A stretch of 64,000 nt of DNA from an uncultured Prevotella sp. Lineage in GTDB: Bacteria > Bacteroidota > Bacteroidia > Bacteroidales > Bacteroidaceae. The stretch is from positions 62,001 through 126,000 of the forward strand of contig CALUHC010000032.1 of the NCBI GenBank assembly GCA_944320355.1, read 5' to 3'. Positions 35,402-44,540 of this stretch are shown in pieces. Made by a program: the position numbers and the translations under genes. The notes beneath the pieces were generated by a model, which saw only the letters and a program-made list of their open reading frames with translations, was not told where the DNA came from and did not search any database. Numbering within the stretch: position 1 is the stretch's first letter; each line of letters begins with the position of its first letter.

Positions 35402-35502
35402 CTATATGCCATTTCGCGATGCGGAACGTGCCGTTTTGCTCCCCGATATGGCCCGTTTCGGCGGCCGAAACGGCACGTTTTGCGAGCCGAAACGCCACGC
35501 GC
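35402..35502. repeat. 22-bp-period palindrome array F (5 units)
   Basis: Units at 35402, 35424, 35446, 35468 and 35490, in exact register; the one at 35468 is perfect. Its flanks are those of array D but in the opposite order: TGCTTGCAAATATGCAACTA (35354-35373) on the left and AACATATATATGTT (35557-35570) on the right. The rest of 35172-35639 is C-rich and holds no gene. Confidence 0.85.
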
Positions 35503-35639
35503 GACAACTCGCTGGACGCCAGAGGGTTGGACGAGACCGACCGAACCGTGCCTTTTAACATATATATGTTAACGGAACTTTGCGCCACACGGCGCGCCCC
35601 ATTGTGAAACAAAGCCAGGCACAAAGCCGATTTTGAATA

Positions 35640-36293
35640 ATGAAACAGAGTTCGACGCAAGCCAATCGTGAATTGGAAGACTATGTGCTGTCGCACAGCG
35701 ACCCCGAGGGCGACTACCTGTACCGCCTCTACCGCGCCACCAACCTGCACACGCTCCACGGCCGCATGGCCAGCGGCCACCTGCAGGGGCGCCTGCTGAG
35801 GATGCTCGTCAGGATGGCCAGGCCGCGCTATGTGCTCGAAGTGGGCACCTTCAGCGGATACAGCGCGATATGCATGGCCGAGGGACTGGAGCCGGGCGGC
35901 AAGGTGATAACATACGAGATAAACGACGAGATGGAGGACTTCACGCGGCCGTGGATAGAAGGCTCGCCAGTGGCAGACAGGATAGAGTTCATCATAGGCG
36001 ACGCCATCGCCGAAGCGCCGCGTCTCGGCATCACCTTCGACATGGCGTTCATAGACGGCGACAAGCGCACCTACACCGAGGCCTACGAGATGGCCATGGG
36101 CGTGGTGAGGCCCGGAGGCTTCATCATAGCCGACAACACGCTGTGGGACGGCCACGTGACCGACCACGCCTACGACCACGACCGGCAGACGCGGGGCATA
36201 GAGGCATTCAACGACCTCGTGGCCACCGACCCGCGCGTGGAGCGGGTGCTGCTGCCACTGCGCGACGGGCTGACGCTGATACGCAAGCTGTAA
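35640..36293 (+). CDS. Class I SAM-dependent O-methyltransferase
   Basis: A 217-residue methyltransferase like the catechol O-methyltransferase/CCoAOMT family. VLEVGTFSGYSAICMAEGL is the SAM-binding motif I, ITYEINDEM follows, and FDMAFIDGDKRTYTEAYE holds the metal-binding Asp and substrate region; GGFIIADNTLWDGHVTD is motif IV. The physiological acceptor is unknown. In Bacteroidales a gene of this kind often follows aroQ with pyruvate kinase in between; here pyruvate kinase is missing and array F occupies the gap. Confidence 0.88.
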   Translation: MKQSSTQANRELEDYVLSHSDPEGDYLYRLYRATNLHTLHGRMASGHLQGRLLRMLVRMARPRYVLEVGTFSGYSAICMAEGLEPGGKVITYEINDEMEDFTRPWIEGSPVADRIEFIIGDAIAEAPRLGITFDMAFIDGDKRTYTEAYEMAMGVVRPGGFIIADNTLWDGHVTDHAYDHDRQTRGIEAFNDLVATDPRVERVLLPLRDGLTLIRKL

Positions 36294-36410
36294 GGCCGGC
36301 GGACACGCGCCGCCCCACCCCGCCATGGCCCGCAGACGGAAAACGGCACGGCCAAGCCCGGGCGGCGAAACACGCGCCCACGCAAACCATGAAAACACTG
36401 GCTATACATT

Positions 36411-36442
36411 AAGGAAAATGCCTTTCTACAACGGAAAGGCAT
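36411..36442 (-). terminator. Terminator of tRNA-Gln
   Basis: On the minus strand GATGCCTTTC-CGTTGTA-GAAAGGCAT is a 9-bp stem followed by TTTCC. It lies about 10 nt after the 3' end of the tRNA. Confidence 0.7.
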
Positions 36443-36451
36443 CACAGGGAA

Positions 36452-36524
36452 GTTGTCCAAGGCGGATTCGAACCACCACAAACAGAACCAAAACCTGTTG
36501 TGCTACCATTACACCATTGGACAA
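36452..36524 (-). tRNA. tRNA-Gln (anticodon TTG)
   Basis: On the minus strand a complete 73-nt tRNA: acceptor arm TTGTCCA/TGGACAA, D-loop TGGTGTAATGGTAGCA, anticodon loop with TTG in GGTTTTGGTTC, T-loop GGTTCGAATCC. CCA is not encoded, so it is added by the Cca enzyme. The promoter at 36533 and the hairpin at 36411 bracket it. It reads CAA (and CAG by wobble). Confidence 0.95.
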
Positions 36525-36532
36525 TGACGGGT

Positions 36533-36572
36533 GCAAAGGTAATGCTTTTTGCCCTTTCCACCAAATTTTCGG
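36533..36572 (-). promoter_or_regulatory. Promoter of tRNA-Gln
   Basis: On the minus strand TTTG, 20 bp, then TACCTTTGCAC, just upstream of the tRNA 5' end (coordinates approximate within a few bases). It gives a start site a few bases before the mature tRNA. Confidence 0.65.
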
Positions 36573-36757
36573 TTATGTTTTTGCCATCCGGCACCGATAA
36601 TTGCGCTTCTCCAGGCGCGCAGGCCACCCCACACAAGCCCCAATGCCACCGCCAAGGCCGCGAGCGAGGCGTGCCCACGCCCCACCATTGCCGCCCGCGA
36701 GACAGGAAACAGCGCAGAGCGAGGCGGGCCAAAGGCCGGAACCGATGGCGAAGCACG

Positions 36758-36793
36758 AAAAAAAACGGCCGCCCTATTCACATAGAGCGACCG
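36758..36793 (-). terminator. Terminator of secDF
   Basis: On the minus strand CGGTCGCTCTAT-GTGA-ATAGGGCGGCCG forms a 12-bp stem (two G-T pairs) and is followed by eight T residues, 30 nt after the secDF stop codon. Confidence 0.88.
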
Positions 36794-36822
36794 CCACACA
36801 TATATATAAATCGTATTAGTTA

Positions 36823-39800
36823 TCAGTTTGCCTGCTTGGCTGCAAGGCCATCCTTGCGCGCCTCGCGCTCGCGGCGGCCCATGGTATAGTAGGCCACGGG
36901 GGCTGCGATGAATATCGACGAGAACGTACCGAAGACGATACCAAGAATCATGGCCAGCGAGAAACTGCGTATGCTCTCACCTCCGAAGAAGATGATGACG
37001 AGCAGCACGAGCAACGTGGCCGATCCGGTGTTGATGGTACGGGCCAGCGTCTGGTTGAGCGAGTCGTTGATGAGGTCCCACAAATTGCGCTTGGCATACA
37101 GGTGCATATTCTCGCGTATGCGGTCGAACACCACCACCTTGTCGTTTATCGAATAACCGATGACGGTCAGTATGGCTCCGATGAACGTCTGGTCGATTTC
37201 CAGCGACATAGGCAGCACACCCCAAAGCAGCGAGTAGACACCGAGCACGAAGAGCGTGTCGAGCGCCAGGGCCACAGTGGAACCGAGCGAGAAGGCCACG
37301 TTGCGGAAGCGCAGCAGTATGTAGAGGAATATGGCTATGATGGCTATCACCACGCTGACGATGGCTCCGTAGGTGATGTCCTTGGCTATGGCCGGGCCCA
37401 CCTTCGAGCTGCTGATGATGGAGCCTCCGGCGCGTATGTCGGGGTTCTTGAACGCGTTGACGTCATCCTGTGTGACAAGTCCGGCGGCATGGAGCTTCTC
37501 GTAGAGGATGTTCTCAATCTCGTTGTCCACGTCGGGGCTGTTGGACTCAATCTTGTAGTTGGTGGTCACGCGGATGGTATGCTTGTCGGTGCCGAGCGCA
37601 ATCGCACTGCACGTAGCCTCTCCGAAGGCGCCCTGCAGCACCTCGCGCACACTCTCAGGCTCGACGGGCTTCTCGAACTGCAGCACATAGTTGCGGCCGC
37701 CGGTGAAGTCGATGCCCTCGCTGAAGCCGCGCACGGCGAAGCTGCCGATGAACACGAGCGAGATGATGCCCCAGATGGCGAACGAGGCCTTGTGCTTGGC
37801 CATGAAGTTTATCTTGGTCTCCTGCAGCATATTGCGCGAGATGGGAGTGGTGAACGTGAGGTTGAGCCACTTGTCGCGCTTCAGCTGGTGGTCATACACG
37901 ATGCGGGTCATGTAGACAGCCGTGAAGAACGAGCAGCACAGACCGATGATGAACGTGGTGGCGAAGCCGCGGATGGGGCCTGTGCCGAACACGAAGAGTA
38001 TCACGCCGGTGATGATTGACGTGAGGTTGGAGTCGAATATGGCCGAGAATGCGTTGGTGTATCCACGGTTTATGGCTTCCTTCACGTTGACTCCAGTGGC
38101 CAGTTCCTCCTTGGCGCGCTCATAGACAAGCACATTGGCGTCGACGGCCATACCCAGCGAGAGCAGCAATCCGGCAATGCCAGGCATGGTGAGCACCGAC
38201 TGGAACGAGGTCATGATGCCGAGAGTGAAGAACAGGTTGAACAGAAGGGCCATGTTGGCCAGCATACCCGGTATGAAGTTGTAGAGCACTATGAGGTATG
38301 CCATGAGGATTATGAAGGCAATGACAAACGAGACAAAGCCCTGCTGTATGGACTCCAAGCCAAGTGTCGGGCCAACCACCTCTTCCTGCACGATGCGGGT
38401 CGGGGCGGGCATCTTGCCCGAGTTGAGCGTGTTGGCCAGGTCCTTGGTCTCCTCGATGGTGAAGTTTCCGGTTATCTCAGAGTTTCCTCCGGGAATCTCT
38501 CCGTTCACTCTCGGTGCGCTGTAGACTGTGTTGTCGAGCACGATGGCTATGGCGCGGCCTATGTTGGCCTTAGTCATCTGCGCCCAGCGGCGCGCTCCGT
38601 CGCTGTTCATCTGCATGGTGACACAGGGTGCGCCCATCTGCGTGAAGCCGTCGCGCGAAGAAACGATGACATTGCCTTCGAGCGGAGCGCGGCCAGAAGG
38701 CTCGGTCACCTTGAGCGCGTGCAACTCATATATGGTTCCTGTCTTGTCGAACTCAACGGCCTTTGCGCTCCAAAGCAGTTTGAGGTCTGACGGCAATATC
38801 TGCCGCGCAATGTCGGAATAGATTATGCGGTTCACGTCGGCTGTGTCGCGCGCCGAGGCATATCCCACCACGCTGAGCCCCTGTCCCTGCATGGGCTGGA
38901 ACACGGAGAAGAGCGGGTTCTGCCTCTTCAGCTGCTCGGCCTGCGCCGATGCCGACTTCGAGTCGGCAACCTTGGTGGCCGTCTTTGCGGCTATCGCGGC
39001 GGCAAGCCCGGTCTTGGCAGAGTCTGCGGCGGCAACGGCGGTGTCGGCCTTTGCCGTGTCAGCCGGGGCTGCTGCGGTGGCGCTGCTGTCCAACGCGGCG
39101 TAACGCTGGTTGAGCTGAGCGAGCAGCGGCACGATCTCCTGGCTGTTGTAAGTCTCCCAGAACTCCAGGTTTGCGCTTCCCTGCAACAGCTTGCGCACGC
39201 GCTCCGGCTCCTTGATGCCAGGCATCTCGACCATTATTCGGCCCGTCTGCCCTTCGAGCTTCTGTATGTTGGGCTGCACCACGCCGAACTTGTCGATACG
39301 GTTGCGCACCACGTTGAACGAGTTGTCAACGGCCGACTGCACCTCGGCGCGCAGCGCGCGCTCCACCTCGGCATCGGTGCTCTGCGTGCTCACCTTGCCC
39401 TTGAGCTGCTGCGTGGCGAATATTTCGGCCAGGCGGTGGCCCGGAGCGTTCTTGCGATAGCTCTTGATGAACAGCGAGATGAAGTCATCCTGGCTGGTCT
39501 CTTCTTCCTTCTTGGCTTCCTCCATCGACTTCACGAAAGCAGGGTCTGTCTTGTGGTCGGCCAGAACAGCGATCACATCGGGCACAGAAACCTCCAGGAC
39601 GACGTTCATTCCGCCCTTCAAGTCGAGGCCGAGACCAATCTCCATCTCACGGCACTGCTTCAGAGAGTAAATGCCGAGATACACCTTCTCGTTCATGATT
39701 GAGTCAAGATATTCCTGCCCGGCCTCTTCACCCATGGCCGCAGCCTTGCTCTCATAGTGGCGCGTCACGAACGAAAAGGAGAGGTAGAATATGCACACAA

Positions 39801-39846
39801 GCACAAGCAGAAGTGTGATAAACTTTACAATTCCTTTGTTTTGCAT
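36823..39846 (-). CDS. secDF: Fused protein translocase SecDF
   Basis: A 1,007-residue inner-membrane protein with SecD (about 1-620) and SecF (about 640-1000) joined, as in other Bacteroidetes. SecD has LGLDLKGGMNVVLEVSV (helix and P1 start) and the helix block ending in MAVDANVLVYERAKEEL; SecF has GIDFTGGRNYVLQFEKP and VVFDRIREN. The first periplasmic domain carries an Ala/Lys/Asp-rich insertion (about 258-305) not in the E. coli protein. SecDF uses proton motive force to complete export through SecYEG. A TATATTTG -7 box lies at 39905-39912 (minus). Confidence 0.96.
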   Translation of the reverse strand: MQNKGIVKFITLLLVLVCIFYLSFSFVTRHYESKAAAMGEEAGQEYLDSIMNEKVYLGIYSLKQCREMEIGLGLDLKGGMNVVLEVSVPDVIAVLADHKTDPAFVKSMEEAKKEEETSQDDFISLFIKSYRKNAPGHRLAEIFATQQLKGKVSTQSTDAEVERALRAEVQSAVDNSFNVVRNRIDKFGVVQPNIQKLEGQTGRIMVEMPGIKEPERVRKLLQGSANLEFWETYNSQEIVPLLAQLNQRYAALDSSATAAAPADTAKADTAVAAADSAKTGLAAAIAAKTATKVADSKSASAQAEQLKRQNPLFSVFQPMQGQGLSVVGYASARDTADVNRIIYSDIARQILPSDLKLLWSAKAVEFDKTGTIYELHALKVTEPSGRAPLEGNVIVSSRDGFTQMGAPCVTMQMNSDGARRWAQMTKANIGRAIAIVLDNTVYSAPRVNGEIPGGNSEITGNFTIEETKDLANTLNSGKMPAPTRIVQEEVVGPTLGLESIQQGFVSFVIAFIILMAYLIVLYNFIPGMLANMALLFNLFFTLGIMTSFQSVLTMPGIAGLLLSLGMAVDANVLVYERAKEELATGVNVKEAINRGYTNAFSAIFDSNLTSIITGVILFVFGTGPIRGFATTFIIGLCCSFFTAVYMTRIVYDHQLKRDKWLNLTFTTPISRNMLQETKINFMAKHKASFAIWGIISLVFIGSFAVRGFSEGIDFTGGRNYVLQFEKPVEPESVREVLQGAFGEATCSAIALGTDKHTIRVTTNYKIESNSPDVDNEIENILYEKLHAAGLVTQDDVNAFKNPDIRAGGSIISSSKVGPAIAKDITYGAIVSVVIAIIAIFLYILLRFRNVAFSLGSTVALALDTLFVLGVYSLLWGVLPMSLEIDQTFIGAILTVIGYSINDKVVVFDRIRENMHLYAKRNLWDLINDSLNQTLARTINTGSATLLVLLVIIFFGGESIRSFSLAMILGIVFGTFSSIFIAAPVAYYTMGRREREARKDGLAAKQAN

Positions 39847-39904
39847 GTCTGTGTTATGATTGTTTTTTTTATTATTATTTTCTTCCCATACAAAATTTAG
39901 CCTG

Positions 39905-39912
39905 CAAATATA
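39905..39912 (-). promoter_or_regulatory. -7 box of secDF
   Basis: TATATTTG on the minus strand, about 59 bp before the start codon; the -33 partner is not evident. Confidence 0.5.
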
Positions 39913-39959
39913 GCATTTTTTTTACATTGTTGAAAATTTATTGCCACTTTTCACGTCTT

Positions 39960-41042
39960 TTATTGCATTTTCAGCCAACAATAAATGGGATAATGGTCGG
40001 AAGCGGCTATTTTGCTGTCCACTGTGCATTGGTAAGGCTTGAAGTGCTTGGAACACATTATGTTGTCTATCCTCACGAAAAAGCCTTTCTGGTTATACGA
40101 CAGCCCGATGCCCCTTCCGGTGGCCACGTAGCAGTCGGTAAGCCCCTTTGCCATCATTCGCCGCGTGTACGAAATGGGATTGTCATTGAAGTCGCCGCAC
40201 AATATTATAGGATAGCGGCTGTGCTCCTGTATGTACTTATATACCGAATCGACCTGCGGCGCACGTGTCTTGGCGCTCGCGCAGAGCCTGTTGACGAGTT
40301 TCTTCGACTCGGCCCGGGCCTTGTGTTGCTCCACTTCGCCTTTCAGTATGTCCTTGTAGCTCTGGCGTTCGTCGGGCGACAGGTGCGTGCTCTCAAAGTG
40401 GTTGTTGATGACGAGCACCGTGTCGCGCCCCATCTTCAGGTAATACGCCACGCTGCCGTTGCCCGTCGAGGCGTATTCAATCCGATCCTCGCGCACTATC
40501 GGGTAACGGCTGTAGATGCCGAGCACGTTGGTTGTCTTCATGCCGTCAGAGATTATGGTGGTGTCAGAGTAAGCATACAGGCTGTCGAACCGCTCCTTCA
40601 GATTGCGCCCGCCGTACATATCCTCCTGCAGGCACACTATGTCGGCGCCGCTCTCCCTGATGTAATCCATTATCTCGCCTACGGCGTTGCCATGCCCGGG
40701 CGTCGAGGCAAAGCCCTTGACATTGTACGACAGCACCTTTATGGCACCCGCCGGCGGGTCCGGCCTGTGGTTTATCGGCATATAGATGCGTATCGGCACT
40801 ATGGCGGCGGCGTATGCCAGGACGGGGATTATGACCATCCTACGCTTGAAGAGGAGCCAAAAGAAGAGGAAGCCGAGATTGATGACGAGGAACACGGGGA
40901 ACAGCAGCCCGGCGGTGGCCAAGTATGGATGGTCGGCAGGATAGGCATAGTCTGAAAATCCCACCAGCCACATCACGATGCCCGTGGCCACATTGGCTCC
41001 AGCCACCATGTTGATTGTGAATGCCTTCAACTGCTTTACCAT
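39960..41042 (-). CDS. Membrane-anchored endonuclease/exonuclease/phosphatase-family protein
   Basis: A 360-residue protein. Three hydrophobic segments in the first 90 residues (ATGIVMWLVGFS; LLFPVFLVINLGFLFFWLLF; IIPVLAYAAAIVPIRIYM) precede an EEP catalytic fold: LSYNVKG, VCLQEDMYGG (Glu), LCGDFNDNP (Asp, Asn) and AASDHYPI (His). The layout suggests a membrane-bound hydrolase acting on a phosphodiester or phosphoester, possibly a lipid; it is not a housekeeping nuclease such as XthA. It follows the rhomboid gene by 12 bp. Confidence 0.85.
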   Translation of the reverse strand: MVKQLKAFTINMVAGANVATGIVMWLVGFSDYAYPADHPYLATAGLLFPVFLVINLGFLFFWLLFKRRMVIIPVLAYAAAIVPIRIYMPINHRPDPPAGAIKVLSYNVKGFASTPGHGNAVGEIMDYIRESGADIVCLQEDMYGGRNLKERFDSLYAYSDTTIISDGMKTTNVLGIYSRYPIVREDRIEYASTGNGSVAYYLKMGRDTVLVINNHFESTHLSPDERQSYKDILKGEVEQHKARAESKKLVNRLCASAKTRAPQVDSVYKYIQEHSRYPIILCGDFNDNPISYTRRMMAKGLTDCYVATGRGIGLSYNQKGFFVRIDNIMCSKHFKPYQCTVDSKIAASDHYPIYCWLKMQ

Positions 41043-41054
41043 CGTTTTGCCCCG

Positions 41055-41987
41055 TCAATTATTACTGTTGTCAAAGAGCTTTTTCTTCTCCTCTTTGGTC
41101 AGGCTGTCGTAGCCGCTCTTGCGAATCTTGTCCAGAATGCGGTCTATCTCGTCCTGCTCGGCCTTCTTGCGTGCGTTGTACTCCCAGTCGGTCTCGGTCC
41201 GTGCGCGGTCTTCGTAACCGTCGCGCGGCTTGCCGTCCGGACTGTCCTTGCCGTATTTCCGCCGGTAGTTGTCAAAGCTGTTCTTCAGGCTGTCGAAGAA
41301 CTGCGTGCCGTTGCTGCGGTTGTATCCCACGCCGGGATGCCTGCTCCAGTAGCGTATCATTAGGAATCCGAAGAGCATTCCGCCAAGGTGCGCCATGTGG
41401 GCCACGCCGTCGCCCGACGACCCTATGGCCGACATCAGCTCTATGGCGGCGTAGAACATCACGAACCACTTGGCCTTGATGGGCACAGGCAAGGGGAAGA
41501 TGAATATGCGCTCGTTGGGGAACAGCATCCCGAACGCCAGCAGTATGGCGTATATCGCGCCCGACGCGCCGACCGTGGTGAACAGGTTGAGGAACTCCGG
41601 CACCTGCTCACGCGACATCATCATGCCGTCAACCATCACCATGGGGCTGTCGCCGCTGATGATGGGATAGAACTGTATGAACTGCGCCAGCTCCTGCATC
41701 AGGCCCGCGCCGACCCCGCACGATATGTAGTAGAAAAGGAACTTCTTGGCTCCCCACACGCTCTCCACCACACGGCCGAACATCCACAAGGCAAGCATAT
41801 TGAACAGGATGTGGGTCAGACCGCCGTGCAGGAACATATATGTGAACAGCTGCAGCACGCTGAAGTCGCTCGCCATGAAGAAATGAAGCCCGCCAATGTC
41901 GGAGAGGCTCGGGTACACCAGCGTGGCGACGTATGCCAGCAGGTTTATTATCAGCAGGTTCTTGGTGATTGTCGGTGTATTGAACAT
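41055..41987 (-). CDS. Rhomboid-family intramembrane serine protease
   Basis: A 310-residue protein with a rhomboid core: HGGLTHILFNMLALWMFG (helix 2 with HxxxN), GASGAIYAILLAFG (Ser142), and VAHMAHLGGMLFGF (His200), the catalytic dyad. The C-terminal 85 residues are a charged, soluble tail with an EYNARKKAEQDEIDRILDKI helix, which is longer than in minimal rhomboids. It cleaves membrane-embedded substrates; the substrate is unknown. It precedes the EEP gene by 12 bp; a TAATTTTG -7 box lies at 42037-42044 (minus). Confidence 0.9.
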   Translation of the reverse strand: MFNTPTITKNLLIINLLAYVATLVYPSLSDIGGLHFFMASDFSVLQLFTYMFLHGGLTHILFNMLALWMFGRVVESVWGAKKFLFYYISCGVGAGLMQELAQFIQFYPIISGDSPMVMVDGMMMSREQVPEFLNLFTTVGASGAIYAILLAFGMLFPNERIFIFPLPVPIKAKWFVMFYAAIELMSAIGSSGDGVAHMAHLGGMLFGFLMIRYWSRHPGVGYNRSNGTQFFDSLKNSFDNYRRKYGKDSPDGKPRDGYEDRARTETDWEYNARKKAEQDEIDRILDKIRKSGYDSLTKEEKKKLFDNSNN

Positions 41988-42036
41988 AAATCCTATCGTC
42001 CGTTTGTTATCATTGCCGCAAAGGCATTTCGAGGGG

Positions 42037-42044
42037 CAAAATTA
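42037..42044 (-). promoter_or_regulatory. -7 box of the rhomboid-EEP operon
   Basis: TAATTTTG, minus strand, 49 bp before the rhomboid start; the nearest TTTG (42059-42062) is closer than normal. Confidence 0.45.
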
Positions 42045-42126
42045 CTAAAAATATCCGTCAAACCGCAGTATATGATGTCCTTTGGGATTATTTTTCAGCA
42101 AAAAACTCACTTTTTTTTATTTTTTG

Positions 42127-42157
42127 TTTGTTTTCTGAATTGTTTCCCCTAAATTTG
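42127..42157 (+). promoter_or_regulatory. Promoter of the HU gene
   Basis: TTTG (42127-42130), 19 bp, TAAATTTG (42150-42157), with a T-rich stretch upstream. The start codon is 57 bp further. Confidence 0.7.
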
Positions 42158-42214
42158 CGATAGCAAACATTCCAAGCATCATTTCAAATCATATCATTAA
42201 TAAAAAAGAAGTTT

Positions 42215-42487
42215 ATGAACAGGACAGATTTAATCGAAAAGATTGCCGAAAGCACAAAGCTGACCAAAGTTGACTCCAAGAAAGCCCTTGACGCCACCAT
42301 CGATGCCATCAAGAACGCCCTTGCAGCCGGCGACAGCGTGGCCCTCATCGGCTTCGGAACATTCAGCGTTGTGGAGCGCCCCGCTCACGAAGGCATCAAC
42401 CCCCGCACAAAGGAGAAGATACAGATAGCCGCTAAGAAGGCTGTAAAGTTCAAGCCGGGCGCAGGCCTTGCCGATTCTATTGGCTAA
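42215..42487 (+). CDS. hup: HU-family DNA-binding protein
   Basis: A 90-residue histone-like protein beginning MNRTDLIEKIAESTKLTKVD. GFGTFSVVERPAHEGINPRT holds the beta-arm core and the conserved RNPRT-like motif (here INPRT). HU dimers bend DNA and shape the nucleoid. It is a single-gene unit with its own promoter and a strong terminator. It is a candidate DNA bender at the palindromic arrays, though nothing shows this directly. Confidence 0.95.
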   Translation: MNRTDLIEKIAESTKLTKVDSKKALDATIDAIKNALAAGDSVALIGFGTFSVVERPAHEGINPRTKEKIQIAAKKAVKFKPGAGLADSIG

Positions 42488-42510
42488 ATCCGGTGTCACG
42501 AAATAAACTT

Positions 42511-42548
42511 CGGGCAGGCTCTCCGCGGAGAGCCTGCCCGTTTTGTTT
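42511..42548 (+). terminator. Terminator of the HU gene
   Basis: CGGGCAGGCTCTCC and GGAGAGCCTGCCCG are perfect complements (14 bp, with a 2-base centre) followed by TTTTGTTT, 23 bp after the stop codon. Confidence 0.92.
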
Positions 42549-42607
42549 GCTGGCGGCGGCGCGGCGGTGGCCACAACCTTGCGCCGCGCCGCCCAACGCG
42601 ACTGCGG

Positions 42608-43411
42608 TCAGGGCTGCTTGCCTATGTAGGCCAGTATGCCTCCGTCCACATATAGTATATGGCCGTTGACGAAGTCCGACGCGTCCGACGCGAGGAAGAT
42701 GGCCGGGCCCATCAGGTCTTCGGGCGTGCCCCAGCGGGCCGCCGGGGTCTTGGACACGATGAAGCTGTCGAACGGATGGCGGCTGCCGTCGGCCTGGCGC
42801 TCGCGCAGCGGAGCCGTCTGCGGCGTGGCGATATAGCCCGGGCCTATGCCGTTGCACTGTATGTTGTGCTCGCCGAACTCCGAGCAGATGTTGCGCGTGA
42901 GCATCTTCAGTCCGCCCTTGGCGGCGGCGTAGGCCGACACCGTCTCGCGGCCCAGCTCGCTCATCATCGAGCACACGTTGATAATCTTGCCGTGGCCCTT
43001 CTTTATCATGCCGGGTATCACGGCCTTCGACACGATGAACGGCGCGTTGAGGTCTATGTCAACGACCTGGCGGAACTCCTCGACCGACATCTCGGTCATG
43101 GGTATGCGTTTTATGATTCCGGCGTTGTTCACCAGTATGTCTATCACCCCGAGCTCTTTCTCAATGTCGGCCACCATGGCCTTCACATCGTCTTCCTTGG
43201 TCACGTCGCAGATATATCCCCTTGCGTCAATGCCCAGCGCCTTGTAGTCTGCCAGCGCCTTGTCCAGATGCTCGCGGCTGCGGCAGTTGAAAGCTATCCT
43301 TGCGCCGGCCTTGGCATAAGCCTCTGCTATGGCGAAGCCAATGCCGTAGGCGGCTCCCGTCACGAGGGCCACCTTGCCTTCGAGCGAGAATTTGTTAAGT
43401 ATCGAGTCCAT
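42608..43411 (-). CDS. kduD: 2-Dehydro-3-deoxy-D-gluconate 5-dehydrogenase
   Basis: A 267-residue short-chain dehydrogenase. TGAAYGIGFAIAEAYAKAG is the dinucleotide-binding Gly motif; NNAGI and the catalytic Ser...SAYAAAKGG (Tyr-x3-Lys) follow, and the C-terminus YVDGGILAYIGKQP is like KduD. It reduces 3-deoxy-D-glycero-2,5-hexodiulosonate to 2-keto-3-deoxygluconate in uronate breakdown. It is 30 bp after kduI in a two-gene operon. Confidence 0.93.
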   Translation of the reverse strand: MDSILNKFSLEGKVALVTGAAYGIGFAIAEAYAKAGARIAFNCRSREHLDKALADYKALGIDARGYICDVTKEDDVKAMVADIEKELGVIDILVNNAGIIKRIPMTEMSVEEFRQVVDIDLNAPFIVSKAVIPGMIKKGHGKIINVCSMMSELGRETVSAYAAAKGGLKMLTRNICSEFGEHNIQCNGIGPGYIATPQTAPLRERQADGSRHPFDSFIVSKTPAARWGTPEDLMGPAIFLASDASDFVNGHILYVDGGILAYIGKQP

Positions 43412-43441
43412 TCAGCTGTTTCTCCTTATTGTTGTTGTGGG

Positions 43442-44287
43442 TTATTTCAAGTCTGTTATCTCCGAGAAGTCCTGGTCGCCGTAGTCGAGGTTCTCGCCTC
43501 CCATGCCCCAGATGAAGGTGTAGTTGTGTGTGGCGGCGGCGCTGTGTATGCTCCACTCGGGCGAGAGCACAGCCTGGTCGCCCTCCATCCAGATGTGGCG
43601 CGTCTCGTCCACCTGGCCCATGAAGTGGCAAACGGCCTGCCCTTTGGGCACCTCGAAGTAGAAGTAGGCCTCCATGCGGCGGCTGTGCACGTGGGCCGGC
43701 ATAGTGTTCCACACGCTTCCGGGAGCCAGCTCGGTCATTCCCATCTGCAACTGGCACGTGGGCAGCACCTGGCTCACCAGCATCTTGTTGATGTCGCGCT
43801 CGTTACTGGTCTCCAGCGCGCCCATGTGGGCCACCACGGCGTCGGCCTTGGTCACCTTCTTGCAGGGATACTCCTTGTGCGCGGTCACGCTGTTGAAGTA
43901 GAACTTGGCGGGCTGCTGCGGGTCCTTGCTGGCGAAATACACGTCGCGGTCGCCGCGGCCTATGTAGAGAGCCTCCTTATATCCGAGGGTGAACGTCTCG
44001 TCGCCCACTTTCACTATGCCCTCGCCCAGGCCCACGTTGAACACGCCCACCTCGCGGCGCGTGGTGAAGTAGTCGGCTCTCAGCGGGTCTATGGCCTCCA
44101 GCTTCAGCTCCTCGGCCACGGGCATCGCCCCGCCCACCACCATGCGGTCGTACATTGAGTAAACCATGTTCACCTCGTCGGAGGCGAAAACCTTCTCTAT
44201 CAGGAAGTCGCGACGAATGCGCTTGGTGTCATAACTCTTAGCGTCCTCGGGATGGGCCGCATAGCGAATCTCATAATTTGTTTTCAT
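43442..44287 (-). CDS. kduI: 5-Keto-4-deoxyuronate isomerase
   Basis: A 281-residue cupin-like isomerase that starts MKTNYEIRYAAHPEDAKSYD. The metal-binding HVHSRRMEAYFYFEVP (His-x-His-x4-Glu) is complete, with the fourth ligand in SPEWSIHSAAATHNYTF. It converts 4-deoxy-5-hexoseulose uronate from unsaturated pectin or glycosaminoglycan disaccharides to the substrate of KduD. The enzymes form one pathway step pair here; no lyase or SusCD pair adjoins, so the polysaccharide source is not shown. Confidence 0.95.
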   Translation of the reverse strand: MKTNYEIRYAAHPEDAKSYDTKRIRRDFLIEKVFASDEVNMVYSMYDRMVVGGAMPVAEELKLEAIDPLRADYFTTRREVGVFNVGLGEGIVKVGDETFTLGYKEALYIGRGDRDVYFASKDPQQPAKFYFNSVTAHKEYPCKKVTKADAVVAHMGALETSNERDINKMLVSQVLPTCQLQMGMTELAPGSVWNTMPAHVHSRRMEAYFYFEVPKGQAVCHFMGQVDETRHIWMEGDQAVLSPEWSIHSAAATHNYTFIWGMGGENLDYGDQDFSEITDLK

Positions 44288-44396
44288 AATCTCCGGTATT
44301 TTGTTTGTCGTTGTTTTAATAGTCGTAGGTTGCGGCGGGCGCGCACGCGCCCCTCACGGCCTCGCAGCGCGCCCCGCCCCAAGGCCCTATACCATG

Positions 44397-44427
44397 CAAA
44401 GTTACTCCTTTTCTGCCGATTGGCAAA
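44397..44427 (-). promoter_or_regulatory. Promoter of kduI-kduD
   Basis: On the minus strand TTTG (44424-44427), 19 bp, TAACTTTG (44397-44404). The leader of about 105 nt contains a GC stem GGGCGC/GCGCCC near 44337-44352. Confidence 0.65.
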
Positions 44428-44540
44428 ACATTACGCCCACTTTTATGACATATTATAATATGACTGTCCGCACATTACCAACTCGATGCACACATCTTCC
44501 CTCCCTTTCCAAAGCTACCCTTTATACACAACTCGGTTAT

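Noticed and set aside
42608..44287. A polysaccharide utilisation locus
   Set aside because: Only kduI and kduD are present; no SusC/SusD pair, lyase or hybrid two-component regulator lies near.
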